Source of the DNA: Annulohypoxylon bovei var. microspora
Taxonomy: Eukaryota; Ascomycota; Sordariomycetes; Xylariales; Hypoxylaceae
Reading direction: 5' to 3'
DNA: 64,000 bases
Assembly (NCBI GenBank): GCA_022836615.1
Contig: MU405275.1
Span: forward strand, 1-64,000
Positions 33,880-45,791 of the stretch are shown piece after piece. Under the pieces are notes generated by a model, which saw only the letters and a program-made list of their open reading frames with translations, had not been told where the DNA came from and ran no database searches. The translations under genes and the position numbers were made by a program. Numbering within the stretch: the stretch's first letter is position 1; each line of letters starts with the position of its first letter.

Positions 33880-36800
33880 TTAGTTGTAAGGCAGGGGATC
33901 GAGATCCAAGCCTGCGACGGAGAACTTGAAGGAGTCGTTTCTGTTGCGGTTGTTGTTAGATAAGCGCAATGACTAATTAGAGCTTTTCAAGCACGAGAAA
34001 GGGTGTGAAGGTAGAAAGGGAAGGGGAAGGAAATGTGAGGAGATGAAGGAGGCATCATACCTCGAATAGCTCCCAGCCGCATCCAAATCCAGCCTCCCGC
34101 GGATGCAGTCATCGAAATCAACGTCGGCGTAGATAATTCCCTTCTCGTCCTCCCACTGCGGTCCGGCGATGACGTCGCCGAACGGGGAGATAATGCTAGA
34201 TCCGCCACGCGAGGCGAAGCTTCTAGCGCCACTAGTCTTTGCCGGCGCAGTTTCTTCCCCCTCGACTACGGCTGGCGACGAGAGCTTATGTTCTCCATTG
34301 GGAAGAACAATCTCGTTACCGTCCTCGTCGATCACGGAACCCCTCCTGCCCTTATGCCCCCCGTTTGTTGCCGCTCCATGCGCGGAAGCGGCGGGATCGG
34401 CCGAGGGACCTTCGGGTACGCACATGTTCGAGCTGACGACGAAGCAGCGACCCTCGAGGGCTACGGTGCGCATCACTGCACCAGTCTAAGTCAGCACTTT
34501 TCCTATAAAAAAAAGATTTGCGTATAGGAATAAGGTACTTACGTCCCAGCCAAGCGTCGCGATTATCCGCTGTCGGCGCAAGATACAGGTTGACATTTTG
34601 CGCGTAGAGGCTCTGTCGTAGGAGCGGCATGTAATTCTCCCAGCAGATCGCAGCAGCGAGGTTGATGCGAACGCCACGGATAGTAGTGCTTACTGCTTTG
34701 AGGGTCGCGGGCGAGCCCGCCGCCCAGATAAGTCGTTCCGAGCCTGTCTATTTCTCATTAGTTAGTCATCATGTGTCTCGATTTCATAAACCAGTTATAA
34801 GCCCCAGCCGGTCTCCGTCGTGTTTGATATGTGACCAGCTACGCAACCCATATCCGCGTCAATCTGGCCCGGACTCTCGCAATATTCTACTCTCCAAATC
34901 TCGAAGCTCCCTTTTGGCCTTTATGAGTTTGGTACTTTTTCCCGTGGTAGTATAGATCATCTTGAGATTTCGCAGGGAAATTATCTCGGCCCTTGGCGGC
35001 AGCTTGTGCTCTCTTGCTATGTCCACAGCCATTGAGAAGCTATTTTCAGCTTCGGCGAAGTTGTCTAACCGTAGGGATATCCTCCCGTCCATGGTTGCCA
35101 GAGAACATGCCTCTTCTGGACTTATTGGGAACTTGACGCTCATTCCTTCAGTGTCTAGAATGGTTTGGATTGTACCATGTGCCTCGAGAAGCCGGTGTCT
35201 TGGCGTTGTGTCGTCAAGATTCGCTATCATTAGGCGTACCTGGACAAGAAACGACCGCAACATAGAACTGGGCCAATCGGGATGAGAAGCTAGCCAGTTC
35301 TGATATTGTTTCATCACTTCCACCATGCCTTCCAGAGAGTTTGGTGCATACCGCCAGGCTCTTCGAGCAAGTTCAACGACGTCATCCTTTGGACCGAGAT
35401 AATATGCTAGCTCCTGATATAGAACACGTAGAATCTCCTCGACTATCTCGTCGATGCCCTCCTCTAGAGTGATAGCGTCCTTCCATATCAGAGTCAACGG
35501 GTGCTTTACACCGAGAACTAGCGAGGAGAGTTCCCCAACGTGCATTCGAAACATCCGAAGCAGGAGAGGATGCCCGGGCCAGGTAAAACGTAAAAGATAG
35601 AGTAACATGACTATAAACTCAGGTATCTCATCCTTCATAGAATCTTTCAATTTATTTAGAGACGAGTCCAAAACTTGGAACATCTCGGTGGGAGAAGATG
35701 TGCGTTCCATAGATAAGTGCAGGGATGCGAGCTCGTCCCACGCTCCGATCATGCTTGACCTCGCGCTATTGAGAACTAAGGGTGCCGAGTTTCGAGTAGC
35801 GTACCCGTCGGGGGTTAAGACCCAGCGTGATTGGGGACCCGTTGCGCACGCTCCCGTATAGTCTCTCAAGACAGTCATGATCTCTTCCAATTTCCGAGTT
35901 TCTGGCGGCGAAGAGAGAGCAATTGGTACTGGCGACGGCGTCCGAGCAACAACTATCCTAGAAGGTGTCCTTTTATACGTGTCTCCGAGTTTAGATAAGA
36001 GGTCTGGTTTGCTTTCCACGTAGCGTCGTATTTTCTCAAGATCCACTTGTCGACCCCTAATGTAGAATTTGGAAGACTTTCCGGCGGTCTCTCTTTCGGA
36101 TTTCTGGCGGAGCAGTTCCAAGACCTCGTGTTCTTTGAGTTTCTTGTCGAAGCCCCAGGTCTTGATTCTTTTCTTATACATTCCCATCCTACATATTATA
36201 AGACGGAAGCTTCGGAAAGCACGGGTTAATTAGGTAGGCAGGCAACTTACGTAGCGTAGAATTTATAGTCCTTCGCCATGATCTGTTCGACTTGTTTAAG
36301 AGTTTTATTCTTCTCTAGATAGAGATTCTTAATGATGTCTTTGTGATACTCCCATTCCGATGGGATTGCGTAGGGTTTTGACCGGTGCTGAAGTTGTAGA
36401 CCAGAGTACGGTATATTGGGCGGCGATTGGGAATCCATCTTGAGGAATATGAACTCCGAAGTGTTCCAAGTGAAGTCATTGAAAGTAGTGCGGCCGGACG
36501 ATTAATAAGGGGTTGCTAAATAGCGTACTAGGTAATATGTAAGGCTATGGGAATAGCCATATTTAGTCTCGCCATCCTTGAACGATGCCCAGATGGCTTG
36601 GCGCAACTGCAGATGCGATTGGTCAAGCAGACAAGGATGTTTGTTGATTGGTCATCTCCGGTTTGGATAGGATTTGTCGACACCCCTTGATAAGTTATTC
36701 TTAGGTATGGAAATTCAAACTTACTGGCTGGACTTTTCTTCTCTTCCCAATGACGCCCAGTTTCGGGCAAACGTAGACAGCAGAGCAGTACAAACTACCA

Positions 36801-37234
36801 CCAGCCTTTTCCACGAGCCCGACAACGATGAAAACCCCCGTGTCCCGTGCGATCCGTTCAAGTTCCTCCCTGGTCCCATCACCCCTGCTCACCGGTGATC
36901 GGCCATCCCTAGCTTCTGCTGCGTCGGCCCCCAACTGTCGCCTTACCCAAGCCTCACCAGCACCGGCACCATCACCGACAGTATCTCCTAGATCAACGGC
37001 GCCCTTAAAATAGCGTAAAAAGTCATCTCTACCCTCAGCAGTCCTAAAGCCAATTTTGCACCCAAAATCAAAGCCGCGGGGATAACCACCTAGGTAGGCT
37101 TCTGGAAGCAACAGAATATCGGCCTTATTAGCCGCCGCACGACCAGCTACATCTTGTAACTGTAGAAGGGTTTCTTTGGTTGTCGCCAGCGTCCCTGGAG
37201 ATGCCGTAGCGAGCCGGATCTTTGGAGGCGTCAT
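33880..37234 (-). CDS. Nitrilase / carbon-nitrogen hydrolase, interrupted by a gene-bearing intron
   Basis: Nitrilase-family enzyme hydrolysing a nitrile or other C-N bond; substrate unknown. Exons: 36,725-37,234; 34,543-34,747; 34,061-34,475; 33,880-33,940. The spliced frame is 396 aa. The catalytic triad is complete: Glu45 (L-L-L-P-E-A-Y), Lys167 (G-K-R-R-K-V-Q-P) and Cys205 (A-I-C-W-E-N-Y). Splicing exon 1 (...K-V-Q-P) to exon 2 (T-G-S-E-R-L-I-W) restores the K-x-x-P-T-G-x-E-R motif exactly, so the first intron really spans 34,748-36,724 (1,977 bp). It has a perfect GTAAGT donor and ACTAAC branch site before AAATAG. The other introns are 67 and 120 bp. Exon 3 carries a low-complexity insert (about 252-310) before R-G-G-S-S-I. 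The last exon supplies N-D-S-F-K-F. The large intron contains a whole Clr5-domain gene on the same strand. Confidence 0.88.
34859..36438 (-). CDS. Clr5-domain protein nested inside the nitrilase intron
   Basis: Exons 36,251-36,438 and 34,859-36,188; the 62-bp intron has GTAAGT and TATGTAG. Product 505 aa. The N-terminal Clr5 domain (about 27-80) is clear: W-E-Y-H-K-D-I-I-K-N-L-Y-L-E-K-N-K-T-L-K, then F-Y-A-T-M-G-M-Y-K-K-R-I-K-T-W-G-F across the splice. Named after a fission-yeast silencing factor, this domain is abundant in filamentous ascomycetes as a putative DNA-binding N-terminus. The remaining ~420 residues are helical, and the C-terminus (F-A-E-A-E-N-S-F-S-M-A-V-D-I-A) is TPR-like. The ATG is 286 bp inside the nitrilase donor and the stop 111 bp before its acceptor. 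Two identical CCAAT-type boxes lie upstream. No frame damage, so probably functional. Confidence 0.88.
36617..36654 (-). promoter_or_regulatory. Paired CCAAT boxes upstream of the nested Clr5 gene
   Basis: The 9-mer GATTGGTCA occurs at 36,617-36,625 and 36,646-36,654, 29 bp apart; on the coding strand both read TGACCAATC. They lie about 180-210 bp upstream of the Clr5 ATG and inside the nitrilase intron. CCAAT is the binding core of the HAP/CBF complex; that this pair is used here is inference. Confidence 0.5.
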
Positions 37235-38266
37235 TTTAAATGGCGCAGGTGCTTCTTCGTTGGAGAATGTAGCGCAGCGAGGTGTGAGTCCTGACTATAA
37301 AAATAATCTTCAAAAAGATCAGCGCAAAAAGATATCTACGGATAAATATCTTAGACTAAGTTTTTGGAGAAGAGTTGATGCAAACTTACATGTAGATATC
37401 TCCCCTCACTCGGCAACAGCATGCAATTCAGAACCTACCCCGCTCCGTCTCGTGATCTGGGGTACATTAGTTTAAAGTTTTGTAGGCGCTGATGTAGGTA
37501 CGGATAAGTAAAAAATAGGGAGGTACGGCGCTAGCTATTAGGTACATGCAACCACCTAAAGTATCGCCAAGTAGGTTGTCGCCCTTATACATCATATCAT
37601 CCTTCACCACCTTGGCAGATGAACGGCAGAAAATTCCGTTGACCTTATTATTTTGAACGTCCTACCATGACGCCGATTTTCTTTCAACTTGTAACAACAA
37701 CAACCCACACAATCACTTCTCGTCCCTGACTACCCAAAACTTCCCACTTCACTTTCGTTAATTCGGCTCCCGTGAATATTATTCATATTGATTTTATTCA
37801 CGATAGTGTTTCTACTTTCTACTTTCTCTTTTCCAAGATAACTTTTCTTTACAATGATTCCATTTGGTGAATTCCGTCACGTCAATCTTTCCACGTCGAC
37901 TTCACCACATTGATTTCACAAAGGGAAATTTATCTAAGCTATCGTGTCCAAGATAACTTCACTTCGTGAACATTATCACATTAGTTCCTCCACGTCGATT
38001 TCTTGAAGGTAGGTAGTTTAACTTACGTTGTCGTCTCTGCGATATTTCCATTGAAACAATTTCACCACGTAAGTTCTATCACATCAACTTCTTCGCGTTG
38101 ACTTCATCACGTCGATTCTATCAAGGTAAATTTACTAACACTATCTTCACCACAATAGCCTCACTACTACAACTTCATTACGTGGACTATATCACGTCAA
38201 TGCCACAACTGCATTGAGCTCTCATCGCCGACTTCACCACATCCAACCAAGAACACAGAAGTCACC
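37235..38266. promoter_or_regulatory. Divergent region nitrilase / F-box gene with CACGTC(G/A)A array
   Basis: 1,032 bp. The right half (37,780-38,260) is a degenerate pyrimidine-rich run built of ttCACCACgt / CACGTCGA / CACATCAA-like words. Five same-orientation copies of CACGTCGA or CACGTCAA start at 37,878, 37,892, 37,991, 38,108 and 38,193. The reverse complement TGACGTG is a bZIP/CRE-like half site. Part of this may be the 5' UTR of the F-box gene. No coding sequence. Confidence 0.5.
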
Positions 38267-39588
38267 ATGTCGAGCCGCACAAGGTATGTATATAATCCCA
38301 TCCCCACCATCCCCACCACGATAACCCTCCTCCCACTAACCTCGCGCACAGAAACGCGGCTATTAACGAGTTGACGCTTGCTTTCAGCAAGTTGACCATA
38401 GCCTCGCCTCGCGCCAGCGTCTACGGCGTCTTCCCGGCCGAGCTCTGGATGCTGATCCGCGACCAGCTGAGCGAGAAGGACGACCGCAGCAGCCTAGCCA
38501 ACCTGACGCTCTGCAACAAGGCGTTCAAGGACATGATGCAGGCGGCGCTGTACTCGGAGTTCATAACCGACAGCGACGAGGCGCGGCACCCGCGCTCCGT
38601 CGCCGCCTTCCTGGCGACCGTGTCGCTCTCGCCGCGCCTCGCCAGCTTCGTCAAGTTCGTCTGGGTCGGCACCGTGCTCGCGGACGACGACCCCTTCGTG
38701 TACAGCGCGGCCGAGTCGTTCCTGGAGCGGATGGACGACGGCGTCGCCCTGCTGCTCCTGGCGTCCATAAGCGGGAGCGAGATCAGGACGTCCCAGATCC
38801 CGTCCATGATGATGGAGATGCTGCCCTCGCTGCTGCCCAACCTCGAGGAGCACACCCTGCACAAAGGTTTCCTCCCCAGCACCACCAGCACCATGGGACG
38901 GGATTATGTGAGACTGTGGGCCTCTCAGAGCCCCACCAACCGTCTCCCGCTCTTGAAGCACCTCAACATCAGCTACAAGAAACCCATGGTGCACTTTGCC
39001 CTCTTCCACCTCGTCGACCAGTTCTCGACAGCGGCACCTAACATTGACACCCTCCGCTTCCGTATATTTCGGGCCGACTGGAACGGAGAGAAGGTGTACC
39101 AATGCCTAGAGCAGGGCAGCCAGCTGAACGAGTCTTTCAAGAAGATAAGAGACTTCCAATTCGAGACCGACGACGAGTCAGAGGTCATGGAAGCTTTCCA
39201 CTTCCTCTGGCGTTGTCGTGAGCTCGAGAGTATCGAAATGTTTGCTGCGGATATGGATGGCCACGAAGATTGGACTCTGTACCTGGATTCCATTATGTAT
39301 CTTCGGATTGATTTCCAGCACATGAGTGAACTAATTCTCAATCCCGTCCTCGGCCCAGCCGTTCGGCTCCCGCCCGCCATCCCCCCCAACCGTTGCATCT
39401 ACACCTCGTTCTACACCCTTCGATACCAGGAGCACCTCAAGCACGTGACTGTCAACGAGCCGCTCATAATAATCTCGTCACGTATGCGAGAAGACGATAC
39501 GACCAAGACGCTGGTAGATTTTCTACCGGAATCTGTGGTAACCCTGCGCATAAAGGACGCCACCACCGCCCTTTACTGGGGGATCTAG
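38267..39588 (+). CDS. F-box domain protein
   Basis: F-box proteins recruit substrates to SCF ubiquitin ligases. Exons 38,267-38,283 and 38,352-39,588 with a 68-bp intron (GTATGT...CGCACAG); 417 aa. The first exon encodes MSSRTR in a good Kozak context (GTCACCATGT), preferred over the internal Met because the splice keeps the frame. The F-box-like segment is at about 28-75: V-F-P-A-E-L-W-M-L-I, then L-A-N-L-T-L-C-N-K-A-F. The remaining ~340 residues resemble the leucine-rich, unannotated C-terminal halves of many ascomycete F-box proteins; the target is unknown. Codon use is strongly GC-biased in the first half. Confidence 0.8.
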
Positions 39589-40594
39589 CATCTCTCCTGG
39601 AATGTTGTGCATCATGGGAGGTTTCCACGCCTCAAGCTGGTCTTGATCTATCTTAAGCAAGAGGTTCGAATGCAAGCTCTAATCCTGTCAAATCAACCCA
39701 AACATCGACAGCTCTTCGGCGGAACTGGGGTGGAGTTTAGATTCATCACTCCAAGCCAGACACAAACCTCGCATAATACTTAATACTGGGATGGACAGTG
39801 ATAGGTTGTTTGGAGATGGGAAAGGATAGACTAGACACATGGACAAGAAGTTGTCTGTCCTGTGTGTCTAGTCCATGTGTCCATTGCTTTGCTGTGTTGT
39901 GTGGCCCCATCGTCGCAGGGGCTTCGGGTCTGTGTTTTATCCGATATCATGGTCTTGCTGTATGGAGTTTTAAGAGTTGGATGGAATTTGGATGGAATTT
40001 GGATGGAATTTGGTTTACATGAATCGATTTACAATGACGGGTGGATGGAAGAATGTAAGCATACATACCTCTTCCACCCAAGTCAAAAAGAACAATTCGT
40101 AATATCAAGCAACCCCTTTTTGGCAGATACCTTTGGGACAATCATATTGTACGGTCCTTGTCCAACAAGCAAACAGATAAATACCTCGTTCAAAATATGA
40201 AAAATATGAAACAAGCAACATATCAATTAAGCCAGTGGTGGAAAGACACACTTATGTAGACGTGTGAAACTCTATTTATTAGTTTCTTTGATGAAAGTGA
40301 GAAGACCAACTCCACTGCCTGATGCCTCAATGCCATCTACTCAGGGGTGGGTATCTCTGAACAGGTATTAGTAGTCCTGTGAGGACTGAATCGTTTATAC
40401 ATCGTAAAAAAACCGCATGCAATCTCAAAGTCGTCGCATCGTCAAGTGAAGAGAATCCTTGTCATCGTGTACCATCCATGCACGAGCTGACCAATAGCAT
40501 TATGTGACTTGATTGTCTACCCTCTCAATATTAAATGCACTGCTTTCCATGATCCGAAACTCCGCCTAACCTAGTCAAAGACTCTTCAAGCTGC
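39589..40594. other. Convergent intergenic region with short repeats
   Basis: Contains an 11-bp inverted repeat around 39,827-39,872 (GACTAGACACA / TGTGTCTAGTC) that could form a terminator-like hairpin, and three tandem GGATGGAATTT units from 39,979. No gene seen. Confidence 0.5.
39979..40013. repeat. 11-bp tandem repeat, three copies
   Basis: GGATGGAATTT starts at 39,979, 39,990 and 40,001, downstream of the F-box gene. Confidence 0.9.
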
Positions 40595-41750
40595 CTACAG
40601 CATGAGAGCAGCCAAACCGGCAGCGGCAATGAAGCCAGCAGGCGCTGCAGTGCGTTGGGCAGCAGGGTTCGACGTAGACGAATGCGACTCACTGCTTGAA
40701 CCAGTGTGAGATTCACTACCGCTCTCGGAAGCCTGGCTGCTTGCGGTTTCTGTGTTGCTGACAGTAGTCGCCAAGGTCGAGCCATTCGTGGTGATGCTCG
40801 ACTCGATGACGCTTGCGGTGCCAGATCCAGATTCGGTACCAGAAACAGCCGTACCTGATGAGGAACTTTCACCAGAGAAGATAGTACTGGTGACAGTAGA
40901 TTCAATGGCGCTACCGCTAGCAGTGAAGGAAGTCTCAAATGTTGCGGTCGAAATGGGGATTAATCCGGTAGTACCAGAATCTAAGGATAGCACATTAGTA
41001 TATAGGTATCATAGAAGAGGAAGTGTCGCCGTAGCTGCCAGTGGCAAGAACGACTGAAAAACTCTTACTACTGCTTGATTCCTGAGTACCCTTTGGATTT
41101 GTTAGTAACCATATAAGTGACAATCAGGAATTGGGTAGACTTACAACTACTGGGTTGTTGGTTGCAGAAGCGGTTGCAACAACAGTGGTGGAAGCAGTGG
41201 GGTTGGTTCCGGTCTACAAATGATAGGAATTAGCTGATGTCAACATTGATGATAGGGGATAATTGTAACTTACAGCAGAGGGAATTCCAGATACGTCAAC
41301 ACCGACACCTATAACGAAGGGTTAATATCAGAGCTATCCATAACCAAGCAATCTGACAATATCGCAGTAGGGTACTTACTAGCGCAGTATTGACTACCGT
41401 ACTGGATAACTTGCTGTGCGAGGGACTGGTCCTGGCACGACTCCGTAGCGCAGTCTCTAACTCCGTATATGAAGTTCTGCTTGGTGCAGAGGCACGAGGG
41501 TGCGACGTCAGTGCAACCGAGCTCGGAAGCCTGGCTCAACATGTTGTTGACACAGGTTTTCTACAAGACGGATAGTTAGTATCAACCAAACTATTTCAGA
41601 ACCATTTAAGTGGTCGTTGATTCATTTAAAATCGGGAGGTAAATAAGGAATATCACTTACACCACAGTCGGGAAATCCCGAAGGATAGGTAATTTCCTGG
41701 GCTGCAGCAACGGCCGCGCCAACACTGATGAGAATTGCTGAAGCCTTCAT
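40595..41750 (-). CDS. CFEM-domain GPI-anchored cell-wall protein
   Basis: Secreted cell-surface protein; CFEM proteins act in haem/iron uptake, wall stability or host interaction. Six exons: 41,661-41,750; 41,380-41,560; 41,274-41,308; 41,145-41,213; 41,069-41,090; 40,595-40,980. All joins keep frame and give 260 aa. The signal peptide is MKASAILISVGAAVAAAQE. The CFEM domain (about 28-91) has exactly eight cysteines: D-C, T-C, G-C, S-C-L-C, D-C, S-C and Y-C. Then comes a long Ser/Thr-rich stalk likely to be O-glycosylated. The C-terminus is hydrophobic (A-G-F-I-A-A-A-G-L-A-A-L-M-L) after small residues, as expected for GPI attachment. The 22-nt fifth exon is unusually small and least certain. 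An Asp conserved in haem-binding CFEMs may be the D of C-T-D-V-A; this is inferred. Confidence 0.85.
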
Positions 41751-42326
41751 TTTGGACGACGTCGAATGTGGGATGTCGAAAGGTTGAGATTGGTTGATTA
41801 TCTACCAAGAACGGTAAGAATTATTCGTATCAAAAGAAGACGGTAAAAATGGATGCTCAAAAAGCGTACAAAATTCTGAAGATGTGTGGGATGAGTGTGT
41901 GTTTACAGTTGTGATGCTTGTGGAAGATGAATGTGTCTCTGAGTTTTGTTGTGGGAAAATGTTGTGGGAGACGATGAGAGAAATGAGATTTCGAGATTTG
42001 GGAGGAAGAGGGAATAAGGAATTAGGAATAAGGGAGGGGCAAGTTTTTGATTATCGGTGGACAGACACACAACGAGGCAGGCACTCATGTAATAAGAAGT
42101 AAGTGCGATGCTCATCTATCCTTAGAGGAAAGCGTACCTAGATCCCCGTGTGAGGAGGTAATTTCCTTCGGTTGTGTATGTGTTTGTGTGATGTAAGACA
42201 CGAAACGAAGATGCAGAGGGGAAACAAGTTCGGCGTAAAGAAATGACCGACTAGGAAAGAGGAGAGAGAGTATTTGCTTAGATGAGAAGGAAAGGTCTCA
42301 CACTAATAAATGCAAGTAGATAGTGG

Positions 42327-42370
42327 AAAGTTCAAAGTTCAAAGTTCAAAGTTGAAGGTGAAGGTGAAGG
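42327..42370. repeat. Heptamer/hexamer microsatellite upstream of CFEM gene
   Basis: AAAGTTC repeated nearly four times, running into GAAGGT repeats, in the upstream region of the CFEM gene. Confidence 0.8.
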
Positions 42371-45300
42371 AGAGGGACTATAGAGTTGGGATGTGCGTGT
42401 GTGACGTGTAATGGAAAGAGCTGGGATAGTAGATATATGGATGTGCCTGTATATAATTACTTACCGATTAAAATGGGAAGGGAATCGTGTTGATCAAGAG
42501 ACGTGAGATTGCAATAGAATCTAGGTAGGTTGCTGCCGCTCTGTAGACTTGAAGATTGAAGATGGGAGATATAAGAGAAAGAGTTGACGAAAGTCTGCAG
42601 TTTCAAATGTTTAAATTAAGTATTGTTACTTGCAGGTGCTTTCTCAGGTGACAGGTAAAAGTAGGGAGGACCCGTGAAGGAACAAACAACAATGGGATGG
42701 AAATCGGCTTCTAAAGTGATTAAATAGCCTTGGATATAAATTAGGTCATACCTTGGAAAAGAAATCAACCTCTTACCTTCCATCTCAAGTACGTAACTTA
42801 TGTAATATGATTGATAGTTTCGTCACGCAGTGATGTATTATCGTGCAACTTAGCAATTACTTGCATGAAGATAGCACCTGCAATGTGTAAATCGGTACCA
42901 ATCATAAGTATTGTATCCTTGTACATATTCTATACACGTGCTTCCATGATGCCTGTACTTACATGTAGGAGGCCCTTAATACCTTGACTATTGATATATT
43001 GTATATGCACTACAGTATTCTTAAAGTTCTAGGCCATATATGATAGCTTCCCAACCTCCTCGTTCCTTGACGGTTAGGCTGTCGACACTATCACTAGCCC
43101 TAACAGCACTTAAGACTTAAGCATACATATAAGTATCTTTAGTGCCGGGTTATCCATAATAATCTTGATTCAGATCGCCCGTAAGGAGAATTAGCATACT
43201 TGGCACGGGACTTGACAGCTTAGCTGCTTAGATTGACTTACATCATCGAGTAGGGCATCAACTACTTAGCTGCCTTGGTTGCGAGAGAATCGTTAGACTA
43301 CCCAAGTAAAAAACAAGGCTAGACGAGGTAAGGCAATTTATGGACTGTTTTCTAGTGGTGATGATTATTAGTCGTTGATACTCAAGCTGTTTTCAAGCTG
43401 TTTTCGAGCTGTGCTGGCCGAATAAGGGAAGGCTAATATATCCATAGTCTACAAGTGGAAATAATGGATGATAGTATGCAAGCAACACTAACCGTGACGG
43501 GTAGGAGCATACATGATTGCGGGTACGATACTGAATAATATTTTTGATATCGATGATCAGAAAATTTCCATCGTATCCACTTGTATGTATAATTGTATCA
43601 TCACCAAGAACACTTGGGATTGGTGATGCTGTATATTCCAATCGCCCTATGGCAGCAAACTTGAACATCTAGCACGTGGTTCCTATTACCCACTCTGCCT
43701 GCTTGGATGGACTGGATGAGTTACTAGCTGCTAGGAGGTATTCTATTGTCAAAAACCAAGTCACAGAATTAGCCACACAAAGAAAGCGGATCCTCATTCT
43801 GCTGTCATCAATTCGGTAACAATCCTTAAATTATGGGTCCTCATGATGCTATCAGCTTCAAGTTGTTGAAATAAAGCAAGAAAATCCCGGGTTTCCTAGG
43901 TTTTCTGGGAAGAGAAAACTTGAACTGATCTCAGCTCTACGAAACATGCTGCAAGGGTTAAAAGACTAAGGTGATTACTGCATATGGACAACTGGACATG
44001 GCAATCCGGTGATCTGATTGGCCAAGAATATCTAGGGCTATGTAACCTGCTGTAGATTACCTGCTACGAGTGCCGCTAGCCGTAGTACCCGCGTGGACCT
44101 AGCTGATCCTACTACCTTGGTAGCATTGCTAGAAACAGCATAAAGCTTTTAAATAGTAATTTTCTGTTTTCTAGCGTGTTCAATCCATATTACCGTCCAG
44201 CCGTCGAAGCACAAATATGGTTTGAAACAAGTATCCGAATGTGGTATTGAGATTTACGACACAGCAAATATAACATGTATGTCCCACAATTGATCACCGC
44301 TAAGAAAATGGAAAGTGAAAAAAATGCAAGGAACAGTTGGAGCTGTCTAAATTCTATTTACTACTGATGTCATAAAGTTAAACAGCCAATAGTATAAAAA
44401 TCCCCACTGTCTAATCCATGCTTTTTCGATCTTGCCCCGCATGAGCTGTTCAACTTCTCCACTCCACCTCGACGAAATATCTTGAAGCGTTCCTGGTCCA
44501 ACGACAAGCCAACCGTCAGTTTTTCAAGCGAGGTAACATAGTTCCAAGTTTCCTGCATCGTCAGACCACCGCCATTGTTAATATCACGATGTTTACAATC
44601 CCAACAACATCGTTTCCATCGTCCTATCGAATGAGGTCCTAACCGATGACCGATATGCGTTACGTACCCAGTTGTGTTGAAAAAGCAAAAGTTGAACAAG
44701 CGGATAGGCGGGATTCCCCTCAATTGATCTGCTGATATTGATAAAATATATTCCTCGTCACATCAGGTTTTCATGGCGGCGATTTTGCCTTGACAACTAA
44801 CTGTCTCGATGTGTTCCGGTATCCTGGTTTGATGGCGTCCCGATTCGTGTCACTCCAACCACCTTGTCAAGCTGCTAAGCTGATACCGTTACCCCGGGAA
44901 CATATTCCGCCCTGGTCGATAAGGTGAATAGATCGGCCGGGACTTGCAGATGAATCCACACCTAGGCTCTCACCGTCTCGTTTCAATATCGAACTCGCGG
45001 GGCTGGCCAAACCTCTGAAGAAGGACGGGAGACGGCAAGTTCTAGTCGTGTCTCCCATCTCCGTGACGGATGGCCCTACGAATAGAAGTAAACCTCGGTT
45101 TTCAGCAAACTTCCTACTGTACCTGGTAATTATCACGTTCAAATTTACCATCTAGTAAACTAGGGGTAGGGGTAGAAAATTATCGCGGGAAGAAAGCCTC
45201 CTCGCCAAGTGAAACATCTTGAAATTTGCACCACTGTTCTGTGCGACATTCGACAGAACCCCTCCCTCGCTGCTTGCCAGCCACCGCAAGCCTACCTACC

Positions 45301-45573
45301 TAATTCAAGCAAGCCGATGTACAACTGATCACTAAAGATGTTCGTTGGTCTAACGAACATCAACCTACCTCGTCTGGAGGCGAAAATCCTGGCCGCCTTA
45401 TTACGTAGACGACAGACGCACTAGTGCCTTGGTCGATGTCCCGCGCACACCTAGGTCGTCATCGAACGGAGTGACAGCATCTTCCACCCGATTCCGCCGC
45501 TCACGTATCACCGAAACTCGCATGCGGTGTGCTCCAGCTAGAGAACTTTCTCAAGTCGCGGTCTACGAGGTGG

Positions 45574-45791
45574 CAGAATGGCGTCAAATTAAATGGGCCA
45601 TGTGCGAGTGACAGTGTCTAACACTGTACAAAAAATTCTATCCCTTGGACTACCAATTCAGGTAACTTACACGAGTTTTGGCTGGTAAGCAGTGCTGATT
45701 AGGTAACCAGGAGATAGCAAAAGCGCACAGTGCTTTACAGTAATATTGACACCAGTTCGCACATGGCCCATTTAATTTGACGCCATTCTGG
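45574..45791. repeat. Inverted repeat, 34-bp perfect arms
   Basis: 45,574-45,607 and 45,758-45,791 are perfect reverse complements (core AATGGCGTCAAATT). Looser similarity continues a further ~25 bp into the 150-bp loop. No clear target-site duplication. It is probably a fold-back or MITE-like relic. Confidence 0.75.

Noticed and set aside
34748..36724. Nitrilase as two separate truncated pseudogenes flanking the Clr5 gene
   Set aside because: The outer splice sites restore the exact catalytic-Lys motif and keep frame through all four exons, with Glu, Lys and Cys intact, so one gene with a long intron is the better reading.
44370..45151. Minus-strand open frames in the 41.7-46.7 kb desert
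   Set aside because: Short, overlapping no recognisable motif, and not joined by convincing splice sites.
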